The notes beneath the pieces were generated by a model. That model saw nothing but the letters and a program-made list of their open reading frames with translations, made no database searches and had not been told where the DNA came from. Of a stretch of 64,000 nt of DNA, positions 1-8,057 are shown piece after piece. Both the position numbers and the translations under genes were made by a program. Within the stretch, counting starts at the first letter, position 1. Each line of letters starts with the position of its first letter. Source of the DNA: Propionispora hippei DSM 15287 (GTDB lineage Bacteria; Bacillota; Negativicutes; Propionisporales; Propionisporaceae); NCBI RefSeq assembly GCF_900141835.1, contig NZ_FQZD01000006.1:62001-126000 (forward strand), read 5' to 3'.

Positions 1-2
1 AC

Positions 3-527
3 GAAGCGGATGGGGCTTTTGGTTCCGGTACCCGCAGTGCGGTAATTAACTTTCAATTGGATTGCGGCCTGGCTGCCGATGGTGTGGTCGGGGCACAAAC
101 CTGGCAGGCTTTACGGGATTATCGGGTAAATGATACCAGCCGCGGACAGGTGGACCGGCGCTTAGGGCAACGGATTGCTGTGTATGCCCAGAACTTTTAC
201 GGTGTGCCCTATGTCTGGGCCGGTCGTTCGCCGTCGGGGTTTGATTGTTCAGGATTTATTTCCTATGTATTTGCTCAGAACGGAGTTTCATTGCCAAGGA
301 TGGCAGATGAGCAGTACAATGTGGGGATGTGGGTAAATCGGGCCGATTTGCAGCCCGGCGATTTGGTCTTTTTTTCTACCTATGAAGCCGGAGCTTCCCA
401 TGTAGGCATCTATATCGGCAACGGGCAATTTGTCCATGCCAGTTCCGGTGCAGGACAGGTGGTCAGTACCTCCCTGTACAGCCAGTATTATCAAGCCCGA
501 TATTTGGGTGCCCGCCGTGTTGCATAA
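3..527 (+). CDS. NlpC/P60 cell-wall endopeptidase with peptidoglycan-binding domain (5' truncated)
   Basis: The reading frame is open from the window edge, so the N terminus lies outside. The visible part begins inside a PG_binding_1-type repeat (GSGTRSAVINFQ, then DGVVGAQTWQAL) followed by an NlpC/P60 domain. The catalytic cysteine is in FDCSGF, the histidine in SHVGIYIG, and the third polar residue in the VHASSG segment. The family cleaves D-gamma-glutamyl-meso-DAP bonds in peptidoglycan stems outside the cell. An internal TTG at 57 is probably not a start, because it would cut the binding repeat in half. A terminator follows directly. The domain assignment is firm; the physiological role (autolysin or spore-cortex enzyme) cannot be read. 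Confidence 0.9.
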   Translation, partial: EADGAFGSGTRSAVINFQLDCGLAADGVVGAQTWQALRDYRVNDTSRGQVDRRLGQRIAVYAQNFYGVPYVWAGRSPSGFDCSGFISYVFAQNGVSLPRMADEQYNVGMWVNRADLQPGDLVFFSTYEAGASHVGIYIGNGQFVHASSGAGQVVSTSLYSQYYQARYLGARRVA

Positions 528-528
528 G

Positions 529-553
529 ACAGCCGAACTTTCGGCTGTTTTTC
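529..553 (+). terminator. Rho-independent terminator of the NlpC/P60 gene
   Basis: A nine-base-pair perfect stem (ACAGCCGAA with TTCGGCTGT) and a two-base loop are followed by a run of T. It begins just after the stop codon. Confidence 0.85.
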
Positions 554-577
554 ATTTCTGCCACTATAAAAAAAGTA

Positions 578-606
578 TTGAAGGAAAGAAAAAGTAGTGC
601 TATAAT
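578..606 (+). promoter_or_regulatory. Sigma-A-type promoter of the nag/mur operon
   Basis: TTGAAG (578-583), a 17-base spacer and a perfect TATAAT (601-606) lie about 65 bases before the first gene. Confidence 0.75.
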
Positions 607-660
607 TGGTATATACAACATATCAATATATCAAATTACGGATATCGGATTATAGACCAA
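606..660 (+). promoter_or_regulatory. Candidate NagR operators
   Basis: Two AT-rich near-dyads, TTGGTATATACAA at 606-618 and TATAGACCAA at 651-660, resemble the GGTATAGACC-type sites bound by GntR/NagR repressors. The first overlaps the -10 box and transcription start, as expected for autorepression. The assignment is inferred from position and resemblance. Confidence 0.45.
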
Positions 661-672
661 ACGGAGGTTGTT

Positions 673-1404
673 ATGCAGAAAGTAGATAAGACTTCACCTG
701 TCCCGTTGTACTACCAATTGAAAAATATTTTGGTCGAATTAATTGAAAATGAGGAACTGCAGCCCGATGATCCCATACCGCCTGAACGGGAATTGTGCGA
801 ATATCATGGGGTCAGCCGTATGACAGTGAACAAGGCGGTTGTCAGCCTGGTCAATCAGGGTGTTTTATACAGGGAACAGGGGAAAGGAACCTTCGTGGCG
901 CCTCATAAAGGAAAGTATACGCTTTCCGGCTTGTTTGGCTTTACCGAGGATATGGAACGACGGGGACTAACTGTGCGCACCACACTTATTTCTTTTGAAA
1001 AGAAGGAAGCGACGAAAAAGATTCTGGAAACTCTAAAACTGGAAGATCACCAGCCGGTTTTTGAAATCACCCGGCTGCGGTATGTAGAGGAAGAACCTTA
1101 TGCGCTGGAAACGGCCTATATTCCGGTGTATCTGTGTGAGACGTTAACGGCCGACATGCTTCAGGATCATTCCCTGTATGGCTTGTTGACCGGTGAGTTC
1201 GGTCTGCAGATTGAACATGCTTACCAGACTATCGAACCGGTGTTGATGAACGATTATGAGAGCAACATGCTGGATGTGAAAAAAAATAAACTGGCGTTGC
1301 TCTTTTCCCGGAGGACCTATGTCAAAGGTAATATTCCGATGGAAATGACCAAAGCCATTTACCGGAGTGACCGGTACAAGTTTGAGGTCACCTTACAGCG
1401 TTAG
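673..1404 (+). CDS. nagR: GntR/UTRA-family repressor, NagR-like
   Basis: This 243-residue protein has an N-terminal GntR winged helix-turn-helix (about residues 8-75, with PPERELCEYHGVSRMTVNKA) and a C-terminal UTRA effector domain (about 95-240). NagR/YvoA members bind glucosamine-6-P or GlcNAc-6-P and then release the nag operators. It is the first gene of an operon that imports and degrades GlcNAc, which supports this function over other UTRA regulators. An AGGAGG-like site (cggagg) precedes the ATG. Candidate operators in its own promoter suggest autoregulation. The family is certain; the ligand is inferred from context. Confidence 0.88.
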   Translation: MQKVDKTSPVPLYYQLKNILVELIENEELQPDDPIPPERELCEYHGVSRMTVNKAVVSLVNQGVLYREQGKGTFVAPHKGKYTLSGLFGFTEDMERRGLTVRTTLISFEKKEATKKILETLKLEDHQPVFEITRLRYVEEEPYALETAYIPVYLCETLTADMLQDHSLYGLLTGEFGLQIEHAYQTIEPVLMNDYESNMLDVKKNKLALLFSRRTYVKGNIPMEMTKAIYRSDRYKFEVTLQR

Positions 1405-1446
1405 CCGGCACGTCGGGGACGTGCAAAAAATAAAGGGGGTTAAGAG

Positions 1447-2826
1447 ATGAGTAATTGGTTTGGAAGTGTGCAGAAGATAGGTAAAGCCTTGATGCTGCCA
1501 GTGGCAGTGTTACCGGCTGCGGCCCTATTGCTGCGGTTTGGAGCGCCGGATGTGTTGAACATCCCGTTCATTATGAAGGCAGGCGGTGCCATCTTTGACC
1601 ATTTGGCATTACTGTTTGCCATTGGTATTGCCGTTGGGTATTCTCATGACAACGGCGGAGCATCCGGGCTGGCCGGTGCTGTCGGGTATTTTGTACTGAC
1701 CGAAGGGTTAAAGGCGATTAATCCCGATCTGGATATGAAGGTGCTGGCAGGGATTATCACTGGTTTGGTTGCCGGCCTGATCTACAATCGATATTATAAT
1801 ATTAAACTTCCTGATTATTTAGGTTTCTTTGGTGGACGGCGGTTTGTACCCATTGCCACCGCAGCGGCCGCCGTTGTATTGGCCGGATTGTTTGGCGTGA
1901 TCTGGGCGCCGATTCAGGCAGCCATCCATTCCATTGGCGAATGGATTATCGGGGCCGGTGCTCTTGGGGTATTCATTTTTGGCTTCTTTAACCGTTTATT
2001 GATCCCTGTTGGATGTCATCATATTCTCAATAGCTTTATCTGGTTTGTTTTTGGCAATTATACTGATAGCACAGGAAAAGTGGTTACTGGGGATTTGAAC
2101 CGGTTCTTTGCCGGTGATCCGACGGCGGGCAATTTCATGGCCGGTTTTTATATCATCTTTATGTTTGCCTTACCGGCGGTAGCCTTTGCCATGTATACAA
2201 CAGCTAAACCGGAAAACCGGGCTAAAGTGGGCGGCATGCTGTTTTCCGTAGCCTTTACATCCTTCCTGACAGGTATTACCGAACCGATTGAATTTATGTT
2301 TATGTTTTTAGCTCCGGCGTTGTATTTCTTCCATGCCGTATTAACCGGTCTGGCTTTGGCGGTATCCTATTCCTTCGGGATTCTTCACGGGTTCGGTTTC
2401 TCGGCCGGGTTAATTGACTATTTGCTGAGCTGGAAGCTGGCTACCAATGCCGGTATGATTATTCCGTTAGGTCTGGCTTTTGCCGCTATCTATTATGTAA
2501 CCTTCGTTTGGGCCATTCGCCGTTACGACCTGCCGACACCCGGACGATATGAGGATGAACTGGAAAATACGGCAACTGCGAATATCAATATCAGCGATTT
2601 CTCCGTTAAGATGCTGGAAATACTTGGTGGTAAAGAAAACGTGGCTACACTGGATTCCTGCATTACCCGACTGCGGATGAATATGAAAGATGCAGGTATG
2701 ATTGATGAGGATAAATTAAAGGCTTTAGGTGTCCGCGGCGTTATCAGAAGAGGCGACAGTGTGCAGGTGGTTGTGGGTACACAGGCCGAACTGATTGCGG
2801 AAGAATTGAAAAAGTTAATTAAGTAA
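1447..2826 (+). CDS. nagE: PTS N-acetylglucosamine-specific EIICB component
   Basis: A 459-residue membrane transporter that imports and phosphorylates GlcNAc. The EIIC domain (about 1-365) has roughly ten hydrophobic segments and the substrate-site motif GITEPIEF (276-283). The EIIB domain (about 383-459) carries the phospho-accepting cysteine C405 in TLDSCITRL. The EIIA domain found fused in E. coli NagE is absent and is instead encoded as a separate gene at the end of the operon. The start has a GGGGGT ribosome site. The sugar specificity rests on family resemblance and the nagA/nagB context. Confidence 0.92.
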   Translation: MSNWFGSVQKIGKALMLPVAVLPAAALLLRFGAPDVLNIPFIMKAGGAIFDHLALLFAIGIAVGYSHDNGGASGLAGAVGYFVLTEGLKAINPDLDMKVLAGIITGLVAGLIYNRYYNIKLPDYLGFFGGRRFVPIATAAAAVVLAGLFGVIWAPIQAAIHSIGEWIIGAGALGVFIFGFFNRLLIPVGCHHILNSFIWFVFGNYTDSTGKVVTGDLNRFFAGDPTAGNFMAGFYIIFMFALPAVAFAMYTTAKPENRAKVGGMLFSVAFTSFLTGITEPIEFMFMFLAPALYFFHAVLTGLALAVSYSFGILHGFGFSAGLIDYLLSWKLATNAGMIIPLGLAFAAIYYVTFVWAIRRYDLPTPGRYEDELENTATANINISDFSVKMLEILGGKENVATLDSCITRLRMNMKDAGMIDEDKLKALGVRGVIRRGDSVQVVVGTQAELIAEELKKLIK

Positions 2827-2847
2827 ACAGTAGGAAGCGGGATTAGC

Positions 2848-2899
2848 GAATGCGGTTTGTAGCTCTGTCTTTAAAAAACGGTGACGGCAAACCGCATTC
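2848..2899 (+). other. Intercistronic hairpin between nagE and murQ
   Basis: A perfect 12-base inverted repeat, GAATGCGGTTTG (2848-2859) and CAAACCGCATTC (2888-2899), encloses a 28-base loop. There is no T-run, so it is more likely an mRNA processing or stability element than a terminator. Confidence 0.6.
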
Positions 2900-2931
2900 T
2901 CTCGCAATATATGCATGGAGCAGGAGGATAT

Positions 2932-3822
2932 ATGAGTCAAATCAATGAGAAAACAGTGCATATTGATGAACTGGCTACGCGGGATATGGCCGCGCTCTTT
3001 AACCAGGAAGACAAACTGGTGGCTTGGGCAGTGGAAAAATCGCTGGATACTATTGCACAGGCTATTGACCGAATTGCCGTCTGTCTTGCCGCACAGGGCC
3101 GCCTATTCTACATCGGCTCAGGCAGCGGGGGCAAGATCGGAGTGCTGGATGCTACCGAATGTCCGCCGACTTTCGGGGTGAACGATGGAGTAGTGATCGG
3201 CGTGATTTCCGGCGGGGCCGAGGCGCTGACCGGCTGGCGGGAGGATACGGAAGACGACGGGGAACTGGCGCGGTGTGATCTGAAAGAACGGGAATTTTCA
3301 CGCAATGATATTCTGATTGCCTTAAGTGCCAGCGGCAATACTCCGTACGTGCTGGCAGCGGTGGATTACGCCAAGAAACTGGGGGCGCAGACCATCGGTG
3401 TGTGCTGTAATCCCGGCGGGCTGTTGGAGTCGTCAACCGACTTGTGCATTACGGTTGATGTGGGTCCGGAGGTCATTATGGGGTCAACACGCTTGAAAGC
3501 AGGTACGGCGCAAAAGATGGTGCTCAACATGCTGTCTTCCTGTGCCATGATTAAACTGGGTAAAACCTATGGTAATCTGATGGTCGATGTAAGGCCGATC
3601 AATCTGAAGCTGAAAAAACGAGTCATTGACGTTGTGCAGATCGCTACAGGTAAAACACGGGAAGCCGTCATGGCCACTCTGGAAGCAGCCGAGGGTGATG
3701 CAAAAGCCGCGATTGTCATGCTTCTCTTGGATGTGGCGGCACCGAAGGCGCGCGATTTGCTAAAAGCGCATAATGGCTTTGTGAAAAAGGCAGTGAGAGA
3801 ATATGATGAAAGCAATTGTTAA
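2932..3822 (+). CDS. murQ: N-acetylmuramic acid 6-phosphate etherase
   Basis: The 296-residue protein cleaves the lactyl ether of MurNAc-6-P to give GlcNAc-6-P and D-lactate in wall recycling. It has a SIS sugar-isomerase fold with FYIGSGSGGKIGVLDATE and the family motif ECPPTFGV. The ATG at 2932 is chosen because AGGAGG lies seven bases upstream; an upstream GTG at 2881 lies inside the hairpin. The gene overlaps nagA by 20 bases, so the two are translationally coupled. Its product feeds NagA and NagB in the same operon. Confidence 0.95.
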   Translation: MSQINEKTVHIDELATRDMAALFNQEDKLVAWAVEKSLDTIAQAIDRIAVCLAAQGRLFYIGSGSGGKIGVLDATECPPTFGVNDGVVIGVISGGAEALTGWREDTEDDGELARCDLKEREFSRNDILIALSASGNTPYVLAAVDYAKKLGAQTIGVCCNPGGLLESSTDLCITVDVGPEVIMGSTRLKAGTAQKMVLNMLSSCAMIKLGKTYGNLMVDVRPINLKLKKRVIDVVQIATGKTREAVMATLEAAEGDAKAAIVMLLLDVAAPKARDLLKAHNGFVKKAVREYDESNC

Positions 3823-4951
3823 TGCCCAAATTGTTTTGGAAAACAGCATACTTTCCGGTTATGCCATTTTATTTACCGATAAGATCGTCGATATCGTGCC
3901 AGAGCAGGAAATTGCCGGTCTTAACGGCCTGGAACGCCTGGACGGAGCGGGACAGTACGTATCGGCCGGATTTATTGACACCCATGTCCATGGCTGCGCC
4001 GGTGTCGATACGATGGATGAACAGGAAAACAGTATCAGTCATATCAGCCGGCATATTGTGCAAACCGGCGTAACAGCTTTTTTGCCGACGACCATGACGA
4101 TGAGTCTGGATCGGATCACTCAGACGCTGGGCCGTATTAGGCAATTTATGAAAGAAGGCTTGAAAGACGGTGCCCAGGTGCTGGGCTGTCATTTGGAAGG
4201 TCCGTTTATTAATAGAAACTACAAGGGAGCGCAAGCCGAAGAATATATTCTGCAGCCCGATTTTTCCTTGATTGAGCCGTTTGAGGATATCATCAAAATT
4301 GTCACTATGGCGCCGGAACTGACCGGCAGCGAGGAATTTATCAGACAGTGTGTCCGGCGCGACATCGTCGTTTCCATTGGACACAGCGCGGCTACTTATG
4401 AGGAGACGACCGCTGCCATTGCGGCCGGTGCGTCCCATATTACCCATATCTGTAATGCCATGCCTTTGTTAAATCATCGCCAACCCGGCATTTTGGGGGC
4501 GGCCTTTGAACATAAAGAAATGACCTGCGAGCTTATTGCCGACAATATTCACGTACATCCGGCTGTGCAGCGGTTGGTGCTTGCAGTAAAAGGCAATCAT
4601 GCTGTACTGCTAATTACCGACGCTATGCGAGCCTGTCTGCTAGGCGAAGGAGAATATGATCTGGGCGGGCAAAATGTCATTGTCAAACAGGGAGAAGCCA
4701 GGCTGTCCAGCGGCGTGATTGCCGGCAGTACGCTGACGCTGAATAGGGCGGTTGGTAATTTTATGAAAAATACAAACCTGAGTATCGCGGAAGCCGTTGC
4801 GCTTGTCACCTCGAATCCCGCCAGAAAGATTGGCGCGTTCCGGCAGAAGGGAAGTATTGCTATCGGAAAGGATGCCGATTTTACTTTGTTTAATCAGGAG
4901 TTCGACGTTTTTGGCACGGTTGTTCGGGGAAATCTGGTGTATCGGAGGTAA
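3803..4951 (+). CDS. nagA: N-acetylglucosamine-6-phosphate deacetylase
   Basis: A 382-residue amidohydrolase that converts GlcNAc-6-P to glucosamine-6-P and acetate in the cytoplasm. Metal and active-site motifs are visible: FIDTHVHGCAG (around residue 60), HLEGPF, VSIGHSAAT, THICNAM, and the catalytic aspartate in LLITDAM. The C-terminal ADFTLF strand is typical of the family. The start overlaps the end of murQ; a second ATG follows immediately. It acts between MurQ/NagE and NagB. Confidence 0.96.
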   Translation: MMKAIVNAQIVLENSILSGYAILFTDKIVDIVPEQEIAGLNGLERLDGAGQYVSAGFIDTHVHGCAGVDTMDEQENSISHISRHIVQTGVTAFLPTTMTMSLDRITQTLGRIRQFMKEGLKDGAQVLGCHLEGPFINRNYKGAQAEEYILQPDFSLIEPFEDIIKIVTMAPELTGSEEFIRQCVRRDIVVSIGHSAATYEETTAAIAAGASHITHICNAMPLLNHRQPGILGAAFEHKEMTCELIADNIHVHPAVQRLVLAVKGNHAVLLITDAMRACLLGEGEYDLGGQNVIVKQGEARLSSGVIAGSTLTLNRAVGNFMKNTNLSIAEAVALVTSNPARKIGAFRQKGSIAIGKDADFTLFNQEFDVFGTVVRGNLVYRR

Positions 4952-4956
4952 TGAGT

Positions 4957-5763
4957 ATGCGTGTGTTTATCGTGAAGGATTATGAGGAATTGAGTGTGCA
5001 GGCAGCACAAATTGTGGCCGGTCAAATCTATGTAAAGCCGAATAGCGTACTGGGGCTTGCCACCGGCAGTACCCCGCTGCTTATGTATCATCATCTGATC
5101 AGAATTTATAAAGAATACGGGCTGGATTTTTCTGAAGTGACTACCTTTAACCTGGATGAGTATGTAGGCTTGCCGGAAGCAGACAAAAACAGTTATCACT
5201 ATTACATGAACGATAATTTCTTCCGGCACGTAAATCTGGACCAAAAGAAAATTCATCTTCCTGATGGCATGGCTGCCAGTGTCGACGCCGAATGTCTGGC
5301 CTATGAAAAGGCTATTCAAAACTGTGGCGGCATTGACTTACAGGTGCTGGGAATCGGTCAGAACGGGCATATCGGCTTTAATGAGCCTGATGAAAAATTT
5401 GAAGCCTATACCCATGAGGTAAAGCTGAAACAGGATACCATAGAAGCTAACGCCCGCTTTTTTGCCGATATAAGCGAAGTACCGACCCGGGCCATCAGCA
5501 TGGGAATAAAGACCATTATGCAGGCGAAAAAGGTTGTATTGTTGGCTAATGGCAGCAATAAGGCGGAGGCTGTTTATCGTGCTGTCTGTGAAGGCATTAC
5601 ACCGGAAATTCCTGCTTCCATTCTACAATTGCACCAGGACGTTATCGTTATTATTGAGGAAGGGGCGGCCCAGTATTTAAAGGACAGGTTGACTTTTCAG
5701 CAAAAGGAAAAAATTCTTTTTTTTAACAAAATTCATGAATGCAGCAAGATTATTGCGTCATAA
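4957..5763 (+). CDS. nagB: Glucosamine-6-phosphate deaminase
   Basis: About 268 residues. It converts glucosamine-6-P to fructose-6-P and ammonia, the exit into glycolysis. Visible motifs are GLATGSTPL, FNLDEYVGL (catalytic aspartate) and GIGQNGHIGFNEP (active-site histidine). An ATG at 4951 overlaps the nagA stop, but the ATG at 4957 has the better spacing (eight bases) from GGAGG and is preferred. The enzyme also releases ammonium that the cell can assimilate. Confidence 0.95.
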   Translation: MRVFIVKDYEELSVQAAQIVAGQIYVKPNSVLGLATGSTPLLMYHHLIRIYKEYGLDFSEVTTFNLDEYVGLPEADKNSYHYYMNDNFFRHVNLDQKKIHLPDGMAASVDAECLAYEKAIQNCGGIDLQVLGIGQNGHIGFNEPDEKFEAYTHEVKLKQDTIEANARFFADISEVPTRAISMGIKTIMQAKKVVLLANGSNKAEAVYRAVCEGITPEIPASILQLHQDVIVIIEEGAAQYLKDRLTFQQKEKILFFNKIHECSKIIAS

Positions 5764-5841
5764 CGTCGTAATTGATAACTAAAGGTTTTGCAGAATGTGA
5801 GGAAATAGGCGCTAAAAATATGATGGCCAGGTGGGAAAAAC

Positions 5842-6321
5842 ATGTTTAATTTTTTTAGTAAAAAGAAACAGGAGATCAGTCTGTATGCGCCGCTGCAGGG
5901 GAAAGTCATTGGCATTGAGGCGGTGGATGACCAGGTGTTTTCACAAAAAATCATGGGTGACGGTATTGCCGTTGAACCGACCAATAACCAACTGGTAGCT
6001 CCCTGTGACGGACAGATTGTATTGGTGGCAAAGACGAAGCACGCCATTGCCATCCGGGCACAGGGTGGTTTGGAGGTTTTGCTGCATGTAGGAATGGATA
6101 CGGTGGAGCTGGAGGGCGAGGGATTTACCTGCCATGTCCGGGAAGGGCAGGCGGTGAAACGGGGCGAACTCCTGTTGGAATTTGACAGGGAACTGCTTAC
6201 AGCCAAAGGCAAAAAGCTGACTACACCACTGGTGATTACCAACGCTGAGGAAAAGGTAAGTCAACTGGTCAGACCGAACCCGGGAGATTCCGGTCCGGTA
6301 CTGCAAATTACTTTAAAATAG
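5842..6321 (+). CDS. PTS glucose/GlcNAc-type EIIA protein
   Basis: A soluble 159-residue EIIA(Glc)-family domain. The phospho-accepting histidine is H82 in LLHVGMDTV and the companion histidine is H67 in KTKHAIAI. It should receive phosphate from HPr and pass it to C405 of the EIICB encoded at the head of the operon, which lacks its own EIIA. An amphipathic N terminus (MFNFFSKKKQ) resembles the membrane-tethering start of Crr-type proteins. A terminator-like hairpin follows, so it closes the operon. Confidence 0.92.
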   Translation: MFNFFSKKKQEISLYAPLQGKVIGIEAVDDQVFSQKIMGDGIAVEPTNNQLVAPCDGQIVLVAKTKHAIAIRAQGGLEVLLHVGMDTVELEGEGFTCHVREGQAVKRGELLLEFDRELLTAKGKKLTTPLVITNAEEKVSQLVRPNPGDSGPVLQITLK

Positions 6322-6325
6322 GTTA

Positions 6326-6380
6326 TGCAAACCGGTGTGAATAAAGCAACGTTGCTTTGTTCATGCCGGTTTTGCATTTT
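6326..6380 (+). terminator. Terminator-like hairpin ending the nag operon
   Basis: TGCAAACCGGTGTGAA pairs with the downstream TTCATGCCGGTTTTGCA through G-U pairs and one bulge. A short T-run follows. Confidence 0.65.
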
Positions 6381-6465
6381 CACTGCTTTTATGCCATAAT
6401 TTGTAGTATAAATTTCGAGCATTATCAAGAAAAATATGTTAGAATGTAACGGTAGAGGTAGATAT

Positions 6466-7086
6466 ATGCGAATTATTACAGGAAGTGCCAGAGGGGCTAG
6501 ACTGAAAGCGCCCCGGGGAATGGATACACGTCCTACCGCTGACCGGGTAAAGGAATCGGTTTTTAATATTCTTGGAACGCGGGTGCGGGAAGCGCGGGTG
6601 CTGGATTTATTTGCCGGTACGGGCAATCTGGGATTGGAAGCGCTTAGCCGGGGAGCCAGGTCCGCCGTTTTTGTCGATTCCGGCAGTGCCAGTGTTGCCG
6701 TTATCCGGGACAATGCCTGCCACACCAAGCTGCTGGACCGGGCAGTGATTTACCGAAAGGATGTATACAAGGCGATTGAGGCCGCGATACATAACCGGCA
6801 GATCTTTGATATGATTTTTAGTGATCCGCCATACAATAAGGGATTGGCGGTTGCAACGATAAACAAACTGGATGCGGCCGGCATTCTGGCGCCTGAGGGG
6901 ATTATTGTCATAGAGCATTCTTGCCATGAAATGCTTGACGAAAAATGGAGCCGCCTTCGTAAGATCCGCAGTGAAAAGTATGGGGAGACAATGGTCAGTT
7001 TTTTTGCCAATCAGGAGATACAGCAGTCAGCTAATGAACCAGGAGGAATACATGAAACAGATAGCCATATGTCCGGGCAGCTTTGA
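6466..7086 (+). CDS. rsmD: 16S rRNA (guanine(966)-N2)-methyltransferase
   Basis: About 206 residues. It uses SAM to methylate G966 of 16S rRNA. The SAM-binding motif [14 protein letters not shown] and the catalytic DPPY motif (SDPPYNKG) are present, and the N terminus [13 protein letters not shown] is typical. The ATG at 6466 is preferred over one at 6436 because it begins the conserved sequence and follows an AGAGGT site. The 3' end overlaps coaD by 35 bases. The rsmD-coaD pairing is conserved in Firmicutes. Confidence 0.94.
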   Translation: MRIITGSARGARLKAPRGMDTRPTADRVKESVFNILGTRVREARVLDLFAGTGNLGLEALSRGARSAVFVDSGSASVAVIRDNACHTKLLDRAVIYRKDVYKAIEAAIHNRQIFDMIFSDPPYNKGLAVATINKLDAAGILAPEGIIVIEHSCHEMLDEKWSRLRKIRSEKYGETMVSFFANQEIQQSANEPGGIHETDSHMSGQL

Positions 7087-7537
7087 TCCGATCACTAACG
7101 GACATCTTGATATTTTTGAAAGAGCCAGCCGGATGTTTGACGAACTGATTGTGGCGGTTTTTCATAACCCGAACAAAAAGCCGCTGTTTACCATGGAGGA
7201 ACGGGTCGCGCTGCTGGCGGAGGCCACCGGGCATATTCCAAATATCCGGATTGATTCATTTTCCGGTCTTTTAAATGTGTATGTCCGTGAGAAAAATGCT
7301 AACATCATTGTCCGGGGACTGCGGGCACTGAGCGATTTTGAGTATGAGTTTCAGCGGGCGCTGCTTATTAAAAAGATTGATCCGGTCATTGAAACGGTGT
7401 TTATGATGACCAGCAGTGAGTATTCTTTTGTAAGCTCCAGCGGAATCAAGGAGTTGGCCAAGTTTGGCGGTGTTATTACCGATTTTGTGCCAAGTTGTGT
7501 GGAACGGGAAATTATGCGGCGAAGCGCCCAAATCTGA
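7052..7537 (+). CDS. coaD: Phosphopantetheine adenylyltransferase
   Basis: A 161-residue enzyme catalysing the fourth step of coenzyme A synthesis. It has the nucleotidyltransferase signature [13 protein letters not shown] at the N terminus, the central [12 protein letters not shown] segment and the C-terminal SSSGIKEL motif. The ATG at 7052 follows AGGAGG by six bases and lies within the 3' end of rsmD, implying coupled translation. Confidence 0.97.
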   Translation: MKQIAICPGSFDPITNGHLDIFERASRMFDELIVAVFHNPNKKPLFTMEERVALLAEATGHIPNIRIDSFSGLLNVYVREKNANIIVRGLRALSDFEYEFQRALLIKKIDPVIETVFMMTSSEYSFVSSSGIKELAKFGGVITDFVPSCVEREIMRRSAQI

Positions 7538-7564
7538 GATTAAATCTAGGCGGGAGATGGATCG

Positions 7565-8032
7565 ATGAGTATTGAGCAAATATTGGACGAACTGGAAAAT
7601 TTGCTTTTAGAAGCTGCCCGGGTGCCGTTTACTAATAAGCGGGTTGTGGAGGAAGACGAACTGGCCCGTTTGCTGGACGATCTGCGGGAGATCATACCGG
7701 GAGAGATTATGGAAGCCAGCCGGATCGTGAAGGACCGGCAGCGGATTATTGAGGATGCCCAGCGCGAGGCTCAGCAGATTGTCGAACAGGCAAAGAATTA
7801 TATTGCCAAATTGACGGATGAAAATGCTATCACTAAGCAGGCGCAGGAACAGGCCAACGAAATCATCCTGCAATCGCGTAAGAGTGCGCGGGAACTGCAG
7901 GTGGATGCCATTGGCTATGCCGAGAATGTGTTTAAGCATTTGGAAGATAATTTAACCAAAGCCCTGGAGGTTATCCATCAGGGACATCATGAATTACAGC
8001 AATCAAAAAATGATCAGTCAAAAGCGGGATAA
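7565..8032 (+). CDS. Conserved coiled-coil protein of unknown function
   Basis: A 155-residue, highly charged protein, almost entirely helical. A heptad-rich stretch (about residues 55-120) resembles ATP-synthase b/E stalk subunits, and relatives are often labelled 'ATPase' for that reason only. No catalytic motif or membrane segment is visible. It lies between coaD and ylbJ and ends at a terminator, so it is probably the last gene of the rsmD-coaD unit. A structural or division-related role is possible but unsupported. Confidence 0.75.
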   Translation: MSIEQILDELENLLLEAARVPFTNKRVVEEDELARLLDDLREIIPGEIMEASRIVKDRQRIIEDAQREAQQIVEQAKNYIAKLTDENAITKQAQEQANEIILQSRKSARELQVDAIGYAENVFKHLEDNLTKALEVIHQGHHELQQSKNDQSKAG

Positions 8033-8057
8033 GGAGCCTAAAGCTCCTTATTTTTTT
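8030..8057 (+). terminator. Rho-independent terminator
   Basis: TAAGGAGC and GCTCCTTA form an eight-base stem with a five-base loop and seven T. It overlaps the last codons of the convergent ylbJ. Confidence 0.85.

Noticed and set aside
3869-4447. Long antisense frame inside nagA
   Set aside because: It is a shadow of a well-conserved gene and has no ribosome site or family features.
5794-5840. Fourth copy of the dispersed repeat between nagB and EIIA
   Set aside because: GAAATAGGCG and GCCAGGTGG occur in order, but the spacing is too short and the core TTCCTGC is missing.
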